DNA from: an uncultured Eubacteriales bacterium
GTDB lineage: Bacteria > Bacillota > Clostridia > Oscillospirales > CAG-272
Direction: 5' to 3'
NCBI GenBank assembly: GCA_905210485.1
Contig: CAJLXA010000020.1
Span: forward strand, 1-32,755
Length of the DNA: 32,755 bases
The position numbers and the translations under genes were made by a program. Positions within the stretch are counted from its first letter, which is position 1, and every line of letters starts with the position of its first letter. Below the pieces are notes generated by a model. The model was not told the DNA's origin, did not search any database, and worked only from the letters and a program-made list of their open reading frames with translations. This document shows positions 14,051 to 22,325 of this stretch, one piece after another.

Positions 14051-14390
14051 GTATTTGTCAAAGAAATTCGCTTTGTTACCGTAAAGATTTTTTCAGAACT
14101 CCGTATAGCGGGGTCTGTCGTTGCTGTCGGGCAGGGGAGGAAGACGATCTTACGCGTAAAATATACGCAAATATATGCGAATATATATTTAAATTATTAA
14201 AATAAATTATTGCTTTTTCAGAAAATATATGCTATAATTTATAAGAACCGGTTCGCCTTTTACTTTTTGCGGTTTCCGCTACGATTTTTTTTGCGATATA
14301 TTTGCGATATAACGGAATCATAGCGACCGTGTAACAGGCGATGGACATAATTTTTGATTTACGGCATCATTACCGATGCAGGAGATAGAT
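14051..14390. other. AT-rich intergenic region and long cdaA leader
   Basis: No gene is seen. Between 14151 and 14190 there are roughly 10-bp phased elements (TACGCGTAAAA, TATACGCAAA, TATATGCGAA), just upstream of the cdaA promoter. Downstream of it, TTGCGATATA occurs twice (14291-14300 and 14302-14311) after a small GCGG-TTT-CCGC hairpin and T8. I could not match the ~145-nt leader to a known riboswitch, including the c-di-AMP (ydaO) class. Confidence 0.6.
14210..14238 (+). promoter_or_regulatory. Sigma-A promoter of cdaA
   Basis: TTGCTT, 17 bp, TATAAT, with A/T-rich sequence upstream that could act as an UP element. The start codon is about 150 nt downstream. Confidence 0.82.
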
Positions 14391-15245
14391 ATGAGCGCAA
14401 TTCTGGAGTCGATTACCAACTGGTTTTCTTTTGTTTTCATTCAATTGCAAATGATCACGGTCAGCGATGCGATAGACATATTGCTTCTGACCGCCATTTT
14501 GTATATTTTCGGCCGCTTCTTTCTGGAAAGACGGGCAAGCAAACTGTTTATCGGTATTGTGATTGTCATTCTGATCGGCGGTATCGGTATATTGACGCAT
14601 CTCTATGCGTTGTCATATCTGTTCCGCGCTGTAAAGCAGGTCGGCGTTCTGGCGTTGATTGTGCTTTTTCAGCCGGAAATACGTGCGGCTCTCGAAAAGA
14701 TCGGCGACAGCGTGATGCACAGCGCCGGCCGCTTCGGACGTTCCAAAGACACAACGCGGCTTGACGCGGAGATCACCGCCCTATGTGACGCGGTGAGCGA
14801 TATGTCCCGCTCGCGCACAGGCGCGCTGATTGTGATTGAACGATCGACGAAACTCGGCGATCTTATGGAAACGGGCGTTATTGTAGACGCTGTGATGTCC
14901 GCAAAACTCCTGAAAAACATATTTTTCAATAAAGCGCCGCTTCATGACGGTGCCGTGATTATCCGGCATATGCGGATTGCGGCGGCTGGTTGCGTGCTTC
15001 CGAATTCTTCGCAGGGGCCTGAGGTCGTCGGTAATGTGGGCACGCGCCATCGCGCCGCGCTCGGCGTCAGTGAGATCAGCGACGCCGTGACGATTGTCGT
15101 ATCCGAGGAAACGGGGACGATCTCCATCGCGCTGAATGCCCATCTGCACCGCGATTACGGCGCACGCACGCTCCGTCACGATCTGCTTCAGCTTCTCGGC
15201 GGAAGAAGCGATGTTGAAAACGATCTGCCGGCATCCGAAAAATAA
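14391..15245 (+). CDS. cdaA: Diadenylate cyclase (c-di-AMP synthase)
   Basis: The 284-residue protein matches CdaA/DacA, the membrane-bound DisA_N-domain cyclase that condenses two ATP into c-di-AMP. Three hydrophobic helices occupy the first ~85 residues. The linker has VLFQPEIRAALEKIG. The cyclase domain carries the catalytic LHDGAVI (D186-G187-A188) and GTRHRAALG (G217-R221) motifs. An in-frame ATG 15 bases upstream is rejected because AGGAG sits correctly before 14391. cdaR-like and FAD-dehydrogenase genes follow closely, in line with the usual cdaA-cdaR order. c-di-AMP controls potassium and osmolyte transport and cell-wall balance in Bacillota. Confidence 0.96.
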   Translation: MSAILESITNWFSFVFIQLQMITVSDAIDILLLTAILYIFGRFFLERRASKLFIGIVIVILIGGIGILTHLYALSYLFRAVKQVGVLALIVLFQPEIRAALEKIGDSVMHSAGRFGRSKDTTRLDAEITALCDAVSDMSRSRTGALIVIERSTKLGDLMETGVIVDAVMSAKLLKNIFFNKAPLHDGAVIIRHMRIAAAGCVLPNSSQGPEVVGNVGTRHRAALGVSEISDAVTIVVSEETGTISIALNAHLHRDYGARTLRHDLLQLLGGRSDVENDLPASEK

Positions 15246-15257
15246 GGAGGGAAGAAA

Positions 15258-15623
15258 ATGAATAAAGAAAATACGCACTTCGTTTCCGTTGCACGGATTC
15301 TCGGACTTCTTCTTTGCCTTCTTTTGTCGATTACGGTATGGCTTGTTTCGCTTGACCGGGATATGCCGGTTGAAAAACGCGTGTATAACGATATTTCTCT
15401 TACCGTATCCGACGGCGTTACCGTCGATAAGAATACGGTCAGCGCCACCTTTTCCGGTACCAAAACCGACCTTTACGGATATAAAAAGAACGGCATTGTT
15501 GCCTTTGCCGATACAGCCGGACTTTCCGCCGGCGAACACACGGTAACCCTGTCATTCTATTCCGGCGATGAACAGATTACGCCGGATTCTCCCGTCACCG
15601 TACATGTTGTCGTGAAAGAATAA
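15258..15623 (+). CDS. Short CdaR-like protein with a single YbbR domain
   Basis: The 121-residue protein has an N-terminal membrane anchor (about residues 11-30, ILGLLLCLLLSITVWLVSL) and one extracytoplasmic YbbR-type repeat (VEKRVYNDISLTVSDGVTVDKNTVSATFSGTK... to the end). Typical CdaR regulators of CdaA carry three or four YbbR repeats over 300-480 residues, so this is a minimal version. GGAGG lies before the ATG, and the gene starts 13 nt after cdaA. By position it should bind or modulate CdaA. The frame is intact and ends two bases before the next gene, giving no sign of recent truncation. Confidence 0.82.
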   Translation: MNKENTHFVSVARILGLLLCLLLSITVWLVSLDRDMPVEKRVYNDISLTVSDGVTVDKNTVSATFSGTKTDLYGYKKNGIVAFADTAGLSAGEHTVTLSFYSGDEQITPDSPVTVHVVVKE

Positions 15624-15624
15624 C

Positions 15625-17247
15625 ATGATGAGTGAGCGTACATATATCGTCGGGGACATCAGCCTGCCTCCCTCGTGCGGGGAGGCACTTGCTTTTTCTT
15701 CGGCCGGAAAAAAACTGAACCGTGCGGGGATACCGACGGGACAAGCCCGCTTTTTTATTTATCGCCGCTCGGTAGACGCACGTAAGAAAAACGACGTTCG
15801 GTTTGTGTATTCGGTGGGTGTGACGGGAGACTTGCCGCCGCTTTCCGAAGAAGATCTGAAAAAACACGGAATAACGGAGCAGAAATGCGGTATTCCCGAA
15901 GTATCACCCGGAAATGTGCCGCTTCCGCATCGTCCCGTTATCGTCGGGGCAGGACCCGCCGGCCTTTTCGCCGCTTTACTGTTGGCGGAAAACGGGTATT
16001 CTCCGTTGGTTCTGGAACGCGGAGGAACGGTTGCGGAACGCGCCGCAGCCACCGAACTTTTTACAAAACGGCGTATTTTGTCCACCGAAAATAATATTCA
16101 GTTCGGTGCCGGAGGTGCCGGCACGTTTTCGGACGGCAAGCTCGTGACGCGCGTAAACGACCCGCTTTGCGGGTATGTGCTGCGCACTTTCTGCCGTTTC
16201 GGCGCTCCGCCGGAAATTCTGACTTTGGCAAAGCCGCATATCGGAACCGACTATCTGCAGAACGTTATCACGCGTATGATCGCGGAGATCACACGTCTCG
16301 GCGGTGAGATTCGTTTCCATTCCCGTGTTTCGGGGATAAAAAGGTCGGCCGACGGCAAGACCGTGACCGCTCTTATTACGCCGGACGGCGAAATTCCGTG
16401 CGGCGCGGTGATACTGGCCATCGGCAACAGTGCGCGCGATACTTATGAAACCGTCATTGCGGACGGGTATGCCGTAGAGGCGAAACCCTTTTCCGTCGGC
16501 GTGCGGATTGAACATCTTCAGTCGGACATTGACCGCGCGATGTTCGGTAAATATGCCGAGGGACACGGCTTGCCGCATGCCGAATACAATCTTTCCTGTC
16601 ACACGGATACGCGCGGCGTTTATACGTTCTGTATGTGTCCGGGAGGGGAAGTGGTTGCCGCCGCCAGTGAAGAAGACACCGTTGTGGTAAACGGTATGAG
16701 CCGTCATGCGCGCGACGGACGGAACGCCAACAGCGCGGTTGCCGTTTCGGTATTTACCGAAGACTACGGAAATGATCCTTTGCGCGCCATTGCCATGCAA
16801 CGGGAGATCGAACGCCGCGCATTTCTTGCCGGCGGCGGAGACTACAGCGTTCCCGTCTGTACGGTCGGCGATTTTCTTTCGGACAGAAGCGGAACGCACC
16901 CGTCGAGGATTCTCCCGACGTACATGGGGGGCGGCGCCTATCGTCCTGCTTCTCCCGCGTGTTATCTGCCGCGGTTTGCAGTTGACGGACTGCGCAGTGC
17001 CTTACCGTTGTTTGACCGCAGAATCCATGGCTTTGCGGTTGCCGACGCCGTTCTTTCCGGCGCGGAGACGCGCACCTCGGCGCCGCTCCGTATTCTGCGC
17101 GGCGAAATGCGTACGGCGATTGGCGTTTATAACCTTTATCCGTGCGGAGAAGGCGCCGGATATGCCGGCGGCATTACCAGCGCCGCCCTTGACGGTATCC
17201 ACACCGCCGAAGCGCTGATACGCCGATACCGGCCGCTTGGCGAATAA
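15625..17247 (+). CDS. FAD-dependent dehydrogenase (COG2509 type)
   Basis: The 540-residue protein resembles the uncharacterised FAD-dependent dehydrogenases of the COG2509 group. A ferredoxin-like N-terminal domain (about 1-100, with FFIYRRSVDARKKNDVRFVYSV) precedes the dinucleotide-binding motif VIVGAGPAGLFAALLLAENG near residues 105-124, then the family segment ENNIQFGAGGAGTFSDGKL. The C-terminal FAD-closing part has NLYPCGEGAGYAGGITSAALDG. The substrate is unknown. It begins one base after the cdaR stop and is surely co-transcribed with the c-di-AMP genes. ATG 15625 and ATG 15628 are both possible starts, and the Shine-Dalgarno (GAAAGA) is weak. Confidence 0.88.
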   Translation: MMSERTYIVGDISLPPSCGEALAFSSAGKKLNRAGIPTGQARFFIYRRSVDARKKNDVRFVYSVGVTGDLPPLSEEDLKKHGITEQKCGIPEVSPGNVPLPHRPVIVGAGPAGLFAALLLAENGYSPLVLERGGTVAERAAATELFTKRRILSTENNIQFGAGGAGTFSDGKLVTRVNDPLCGYVLRTFCRFGAPPEILTLAKPHIGTDYLQNVITRMIAEITRLGGEIRFHSRVSGIKRSADGKTVTALITPDGEIPCGAVILAIGNSARDTYETVIADGYAVEAKPFSVGVRIEHLQSDIDRAMFGKYAEGHGLPHAEYNLSCHTDTRGVYTFCMCPGGEVVAAASEEDTVVVNGMSRHARDGRNANSAVAVSVFTEDYGNDPLRAIAMQREIERRAFLAGGGDYSVPVCTVGDFLSDRSGTHPSRILPTYMGGGAYRPASPACYLPRFAVDGLRSALPLFDRRIHGFAVADAVLSGAETRTSAPLRILRGEMRTAIGVYNLYPCGEGAGYAGGITSAALDGIHTAEALIRRYRPLGE

Positions 17248-17447
17248 AAAGCCTTTCCCGGAGCCGATACCGTATTTTTGAATCTGCGGACGCTTGCCGT
17301 ATCGCGGCGCCGCCGGGATTTATTATGTAACTTTTCCGTTATGCCAAAGGGCGGGTTACCGATCTTTTTCATAACGATAACAACGGTTTTATTACCGTTA
17401 CGATATTATAGGAAGGGCGGGATCTATCCCGCGTCGCTTACCCGTCT

Positions 17448-19631
17448 ATGCAAACAAATGAGAAAAACATAAAAAAGAAATGGATCGTCAGGATCCCGTG
17501 TACGGATTCCGTACATGAGGAAGAAACGGCTATAGAGAAGACGCTCGGCGTTCACCCCGTTGTGGCGCGTCTGCTTGTCGGGCGCGGCTGTCATACGCCG
17601 GAAGAGGCGCGCGCGTTTGTCAATCTTGAAAAAGAAATGCTGTGCGATCCTTTTCTTTTGAAGGACATTGAGCCGGCGGTGGAGCGTATCCGTACCGCCA
17701 TAGACCGGCACGAGAAGATCACCGTATACGGCGACTACGACGTGGACGGTGTGACGGCCGTTTGCACGCTTTATCTGTGGCTCCGCGATAAAGGAGCCGA
17801 TGTCGGGTATTATATTCCGAACCGTTCCGGCGAGGGGTACGGCGTTTCCTGCTCCGCTGTCGATAAACTGGCCGACGAGGGAACCACCCTGATCATTACG
17901 GTCGATACGGGCATCACCGCCGTGGAGGAAGTTCTTCACGCCAAAACGCGCGGCGTCGATTTTGTTATTACCGATCACCACGAATGTCGTTCCGACCTGC
18001 CGGAGGCCGTTGCCACCGTGAATCCGCATCGTCCCGACTGCGCATATCCTTTCAAGGATCTTGCCGGCGTCGGCGTCGTTTTCAAACTGATTGCGGCGCT
18101 TGAAGAAAAGATCAGCGGCGATACACGGCTTCAGTGCATCGGACGTCTTTGCGAGGAATATGCCGACCTTGTGGCGATCGGTACGATCGCCGACGTCATG
18201 CCGATCATCGGGGAAAACAAACTGATTGTGCGTTACGGCCTTGAGATGATCGGAAAAACCAAGAGAAAAGGTCTCCGCGCTCTGATGGACGCGGCCGCGG
18301 CTCCCAAGGGCGACGCGCGCAAAGCCAAGGCCGCCGCCAAAATTACGTCCAGTTATATCGGATATACCATTGCGCCCCGTATCAATGCGGCAGGACGTAT
18401 CCGTTCCGCTTCCCGTGCCGTGGAATTGTTTCTCGCCGAGACCGACGCCGACGCGGCGTCTATCGCCGCGGAACTCTGCGAAGCCAACCGGGAGCGACAG
18501 GATGAAGAAAACCGCATCATGCAGGACGCGTATAAAAAGATTGATGAGGGTTACGATTTTGAGAAAAATCCGGTCATCGTATTGGATGCCGATGACTGGC
18601 ACCACGGTGTTATCGGCATCGTTGCTTCCCGTATCACGGAAAAGTACGGACTTCCGTCCATTCTCATTTCGTTTGAGGGATGCAATCCCGACGCCCATAC
18701 CGACAGCGATATGGGGAAAGGATCCGGCCGCAGTATCAAAGGCATGAACCTTGTTGACGCGCTTGTCGCGTGCTCGGAGCACCTTGCCAAGTTCGGCGGC
18801 CATGAACTGGCCGCGGGTCTCAGCGTAACGCGCGGCGAATTGCCCGCTTTCCGCGAAGCGCTTTTTGCTTATGCGCGCGGCGTGCTCACGGGAGATGCGC
18901 TGGAACCGACTCTGGAGGCGGACTGCGTGCTTTCAACCGCGGATATTTCACTCGATCTGGCGGAAGAACTGCGTATTCTCGAACCGTACGGCGTTGCCAA
19001 TCCCGTTCCCGTATTTATTCTCCGCGGCGTCGGCGTTCTGGAAGTTACGCCGGTCAGCGGCGGCAAGCATACGCGTTTCCTGCTCGGAAACGACGGGGTA
19101 CAGTTTCCCGCCATCTTCTTCGGAAAATCTCCGTCCGACCTCAATATTTTTGTCGGCGATACCGCGGATATCCTTTTCAATCTGGATATCAACGAATGGA
19201 ACGGCCGCCGTACGGTTCAGCTGATTGCGCGGGATATGTACCTTTCCGACGATGCGCGCACCGAAGAAAATGCGGAACGCGAGATCTTTGCCCGCATATG
19301 GGCAGGGGAGAACTTTGAGGCCTCGGGCAATTATCTGCCCACCCGTGACGATTTTGCGGCCGTATATACATTGGTATGCCGTTCGCTCCGTAACGGTTGC
19401 GATTCGCTTTCTCATCGGGCAATCCTGTCGCGGCTTGCGGCGGAAAAAAATACGTCAATCGGCTATGTCAAACTGAAAATCATTATTCGTGTTTTGCAGG
19501 AAATGAATCTTCTCGGCATTGAGGAATACAGCGATGAGCATTACACGTTCAAAATGCGTTTTTCACCGAAGAAAGTCGATCTGGAAAAATCGAATATTCT
19601 GAAAAAACTGCGTTCACAGCAAAAAAACTGA
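17448..19631 (+). CDS. recJ: Single-stranded-DNA-specific exonuclease RecJ
   Basis: The 727-residue protein has the DHH/DHHA1 phosphoesterase core of RecJ, a 5'-3' ssDNA exonuclease for recombination and mismatch repair. Motif I is VYGDYDVDGV (around 95-102), motif III is TDHHE (175-179), and the DHHA1 signature GGHELAAG begins at 450. An OB domain and a C-terminal extension follow. Residues 9-14 (KKKWIV) match the usual RecJ start. The ATG has no clear Shine-Dalgarno; a GCGGGA-TCTA-TCCCGC hairpin (17417-17432) lies just upstream, and an in-frame TAG at 17409 rules out a longer start. The preceding 200 nt contain only a small hairpin (17382-17399). It heads a long collinear gene cluster. Confidence 0.94.
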   Translation: MQTNEKNIKKKWIVRIPCTDSVHEEETAIEKTLGVHPVVARLLVGRGCHTPEEARAFVNLEKEMLCDPFLLKDIEPAVERIRTAIDRHEKITVYGDYDVDGVTAVCTLYLWLRDKGADVGYYIPNRSGEGYGVSCSAVDKLADEGTTLIITVDTGITAVEEVLHAKTRGVDFVITDHHECRSDLPEAVATVNPHRPDCAYPFKDLAGVGVVFKLIAALEEKISGDTRLQCIGRLCEEYADLVAIGTIADVMPIIGENKLIVRYGLEMIGKTKRKGLRALMDAAAAPKGDARKAKAAAKITSSYIGYTIAPRINAAGRIRSASRAVELFLAETDADAASIAAELCEANRERQDEENRIMQDAYKKIDEGYDFEKNPVIVLDADDWHHGVIGIVASRITEKYGLPSILISFEGCNPDAHTDSDMGKGSGRSIKGMNLVDALVACSEHLAKFGGHELAAGLSVTRGELPAFREALFAYARGVLTGDALEPTLEADCVLSTADISLDLAEELRILEPYGVANPVPVFILRGVGVLEVTPVSGGKHTRFLLGNDGVQFPAIFFGKSPSDLNIFVGDTADILFNLDINEWNGRRTVQLIARDMYLSDDARTEENAEREIFARIWAGENFEASGNYLPTRDDFAAVYTLVCRSLRNGCDSLSHRAILSRLAAEKNTSIGYVKLKIIIRVLQEMNLLGIEEYSDEHYTFKMRFSPKKVDLEKSNILKKLRSQQKN

Positions 19632-19646
19632 AAGGGGGGAAAAATC

Positions 19647-21437
19647 GTGTACGAAGAGATCGGGAAACTCTTGTCAATGGTGGAAGGCAAGAATTATGAC
19701 GTGGAAAAAATATGCCGTGCATATGAATATGCGAAGCAGTTGCACGAAGGACAGTTCCGCTTAAGCGGGGAACCGTATATTTCTCACCCTATCGCGGTGG
19801 CGGAGATCGTGGCGGGATTGGAACTCGATACCGACGCCATCTGTGCCGCGCTCCTTCATGATACCGTAGAGGACTGCGCCGATAAGACCAGCCTTGATGA
19901 GATCAGAAAGCGGTTCGGCGACGACGTTTGCGCGCTTGTCGACGGTCTGACCAAGATCAAGCCGATGAACATTGAGGATAAAGAGGCAACGCATATTGAG
20001 AATCTGCGTAAAATGCTTCTGGCCATGGCCAAGGATATCCGCGTAATTTTCATTAAACTCTGCGACCGTTTGCACAATATGCGGACGCTTTCCGCCAAGG
20101 TGGAGGAACGCCAGCGCGCCATTGCGCTGGAGACGATGCACATTTATGCGCCTATCGCCGACCGCCTCGGTATGCAATGCATCAAGCAGGAACTTGAAAA
20201 TCTGAGCCTTTTCTATCTTGACCCCATCGGTTACCGCGAAGTGGAGGATGCGGTGGAACAGCGGTACGGTCAGAGCCGTGACTGCATGGCGGACGCCACC
20301 CGTACGATTGAAGAACGTCTTACCGCCGAAAATATACCGTACGAGATCAGCGGCCGCGTGAAATCCATCAGCAGTCTTTACCGCAAAATGTTTCAGCAGA
20401 ATAAGCCGTTTGAGGAAATTTACGACTTTTATGCCATTCGCGTAATCGTCAATACCGAAGCGGAATGTTATATGGTGCTGGGTCTTGTCCACGAGATGTA
20501 TAAATCGGTTCCCGGGCGGTTTAAAGACTACATTTCCACGCCGAAAGCCAATATGTACCGTTCTTTGCATACGACGGTCATCGGCCGCGGCGGCGTTCCG
20601 TTTGAAGTGCAGATACGTACCTTTGAAATGCACCGTGTGGCGGAATACGGTATCGCGGCGCACTGGAAATATAAGAGCGGGCAGAAATCAAGCGAAAATA
20701 TCGACAAGGAACTGGCGTGGATTTCCAAACTTCTGGAATCCAACTCGGTATCGCATGACGTTGATGAAGTAATCGGGTCTTTCAAGGTTGACCTCTTCCA
20801 TGACGAAACCTTTGTTTTTACGCCGAAGGGTGACCTGATTTCGATTCCGTTCGGTTCCAATGCAGTGGATTTTGCTTATGCGATCCATACCGCCGTGGGA
20901 AACCGCATGATCGGCGCCAAGGTGAACGGCGTTATTGTGCCGATCGACCGTACGCTTGAAAACGGAGATGTTGTGGAGATCCTGACGGGAAGTCCCGATA
21001 AGGGACCGAGCCGCGACTGGCTGAAGATCGTAAAGACCAGCGAGGCAAGGGACAAGATCCGCCAGTGGTTCAAGAAAGAAAAACGCGGGGATAATATCGT
21101 CCTCGGACGCGCGGAGATTGATAAAGAACTCCGTCGGTATCGCCGCGCATATACCGACGCCGACCGTGAAACGGTCGTGCTGAATACGGCGCGCCGCATC
21201 GGATTCCAGGAAGCGGACGACCTGTATAACGCCATCGGCTACGGCGGACTGACGGTAACCAAAATTGCGTCGCGCCTGAAAGACGAATTCGATAAGATTG
21301 TAAAAGCCCCCGAACCGGTCGAGCCGGAACCGCTGAAGGTAACGCCGCCTGCGGAAAAATCCGCGGCTGAAAAACAGTACGGGAGTCATCATCGACGGCG
21401 CTACCGGGTGCAGCGTGAAATTTGCGCGTTGCTGTAA
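19647..21437 (+). CDS. rel: Bifunctional (p)ppGpp synthetase/hydrolase, frameshifted after TGS
   Basis: The open frame gives 596 residues containing the HD hydrolase (H33, H71-D72), the RelA/SpoT synthetase with the bifunctional-type RFKD motif (291-294) and ...TPKANMYRSLHTTV, and the TGS domain (about 382-447). It makes and degrades the stringent-response alarmone. The last ~20 residues are out of frame: the correct continuation, GVIIDGATGCSVKFARCCNPLPGDE, is in the +1 frame. Two A5 runs (21355-21359 and 21370-21374) lie at the switch, and removal of one A from either restores a 732-residue protein of normal length. The start is GTG, after a G-rich Shine-Dalgarno, 15 nt from recJ. Whether the shift is biological or a sequence error is open. 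Confidence 0.93.
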   Translation: MYEEIGKLLSMVEGKNYDVEKICRAYEYAKQLHEGQFRLSGEPYISHPIAVAEIVAGLELDTDAICAALLHDTVEDCADKTSLDEIRKRFGDDVCALVDGLTKIKPMNIEDKEATHIENLRKMLLAMAKDIRVIFIKLCDRLHNMRTLSAKVEERQRAIALETMHIYAPIADRLGMQCIKQELENLSLFYLDPIGYREVEDAVEQRYGQSRDCMADATRTIEERLTAENIPYEISGRVKSISSLYRKMFQQNKPFEEIYDFYAIRVIVNTEAECYMVLGLVHEMYKSVPGRFKDYISTPKANMYRSLHTTVIGRGGVPFEVQIRTFEMHRVAEYGIAAHWKYKSGQKSSENIDKELAWISKLLESNSVSHDVDEVIGSFKVDLFHDETFVFTPKGDLISIPFGSNAVDFAYAIHTAVGNRMIGAKVNGVIVPIDRTLENGDVVEILTGSPDKGPSRDWLKIVKTSEARDKIRQWFKKEKRGDNIVLGRAEIDKELRRYRRAYTDADRETVVLNTARRIGFQEADDLYNAIGYGGLTVTKIASRLKDEFDKIVKAPEPVEPEPLKVTPPAEKSAAEKQYGSHHRRRYRVQREICALL

Positions 21438-21846
21438 TCCTTTGCCCGGCGATGAGATCATCGGGTTTATCACCAAGGGATTCGGCGTATCGGTGCATAA
21501 AGCGGATTGCCCGAATATCAGAACCGGCCGCGAAAATCCCGAAAATGCCGGGCGCTTCGTTTCGGCCGAATGGGAAAGCACAGCGGGAAAAGAGAACAGT
21601 TCGTACGGCAGTTATGAAGCGATGCTCCAGATCTTCACAAACGACAATATCGGCGTTCTGGCGGATATTTCCCGCGCTCTTGCCGATATGCGCGTTCTGA
21701 TTCTGCAGATCAATTCTCAGCGGAGCGGCGAAAACGCGCAGATCAATCTGACGGTCAGCTGCAAGAATACGGACCACTATCAGGCGATTGTGGCAAGGAT
21801 ACGCTCATTGCCGAATGTTCTTTCCGTTACGCGCGGATTCTGTTAA
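21376..21846 (+). pseudogene. rel: C-terminal part of Rel (CC/zinc-finger and ACT domains) in the +1 frame
   Basis: This stretch continues Rel after the frameshift. The conserved VKFARCCNPLPGDEIIGFITKGFGVSVHKADCPN block is the Cys-containing CC/ZBD region. It is followed by an ACT/RRM regulatory domain (YEAMLQIFTNDNIGVLADISRALADMRVLILQINSQ...) ending at 21846, eleven bases before dtd. In bifunctional Rel enzymes these domains sense the ribosome and balance synthesis against hydrolysis. A start at ATG 21415 could be drawn but has no function alone. It is best read as one gene with 19647-21437. Confidence 0.88.
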
Positions 21847-21857
21847 GGAGACTTCAA

Positions 21858-22325
21858 ATGACGACTGTAATACAGCGCGTGACGCGCGCCGCCGTAACGG
21901 CCGACGGAAAACCTGCCGGAAAAATAGGAAAAGGTCTCTTTATCCTGATCGGCGTGCGTGATGGCGATACCGAAGAAGACGCCCGCGTTCTGGCGGAAAA
22001 GATTGCAAAACTGCGCATTTTTTCCGACGAGGCCGGAAAAATGAATCTTTCGCTGACCGATATCGGCGGCGGAGCGCTTGTCGTTTCCAATTTTACGCTG
22101 AACGCCAATTATGCGCACGGAAACCGCCCGGACTTCCTGCTTTCCGCAAAACCCTCCGAGGCCGAACGGCTGTACAGATCATTTCTGTCGTATCTTTCTT
22201 GCAGGATTGATACCGTTGAAAGCGGCGTTTTCGGCGCGGACATGCAGATTGATGCCGAGGCTGACGGTCCGGTGACCATCGTTATGGAATCGGATATTTT
22301 ATTAAAGAAAGGAAAAAAAGTATGA
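21858..22325 (+). CDS. dtd: D-aminoacyl-tRNA deacylase
   Basis: The 155-residue protein is the usual DTD length and removes D-amino acids (and glycine mischarged on tRNA-Ala) from tRNA. The fold signature is clear: VIQRVTRAAVTADGK at the start, the family's central motif region VVSNFTLNANYAHGNRPDF, and the C-terminal DGPVTIVME with the Gly-cisPro pair. Two motif positions differ from the textbook form: SNFTL instead of SQFTL, and ADGPVT instead of NXGPXT. AAGGAG precedes the ATG. Its stop overlaps the start of hemZ (ATGA), and it is conserved downstream of rel in many Bacillota. Confidence 0.93.
   Translation: MTTVIQRVTRAAVTADGKPAGKIGKGLFILIGVRDGDTEEDARVLAEKIAKLRIFSDEAGKMNLSLTDIGGGALVVSNFTLNANYAHGNRPDFLLSAKPSEAERLYRSFLSYLSCRIDTVESGVFGADMQIDAEADGPVTIVMESDILLKKGKKV

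Noticed and set aside
14239..14390. c-di-AMP (ydaO) riboswitch in the cdaA leader
   Set aside because: None of the conserved ydaO sequence blocks could be found; only short repeats and a weak hairpin are present.
21355..21380. Programmed ribosomal frameshifting in rel
   Set aside because: The A5 runs do not form a clear X-XXY-YYZ slippery heptamer, no stimulatory structure was seen, and rel genes are not known to use recoding. Indel or sequencing error is simpler, though not excluded.
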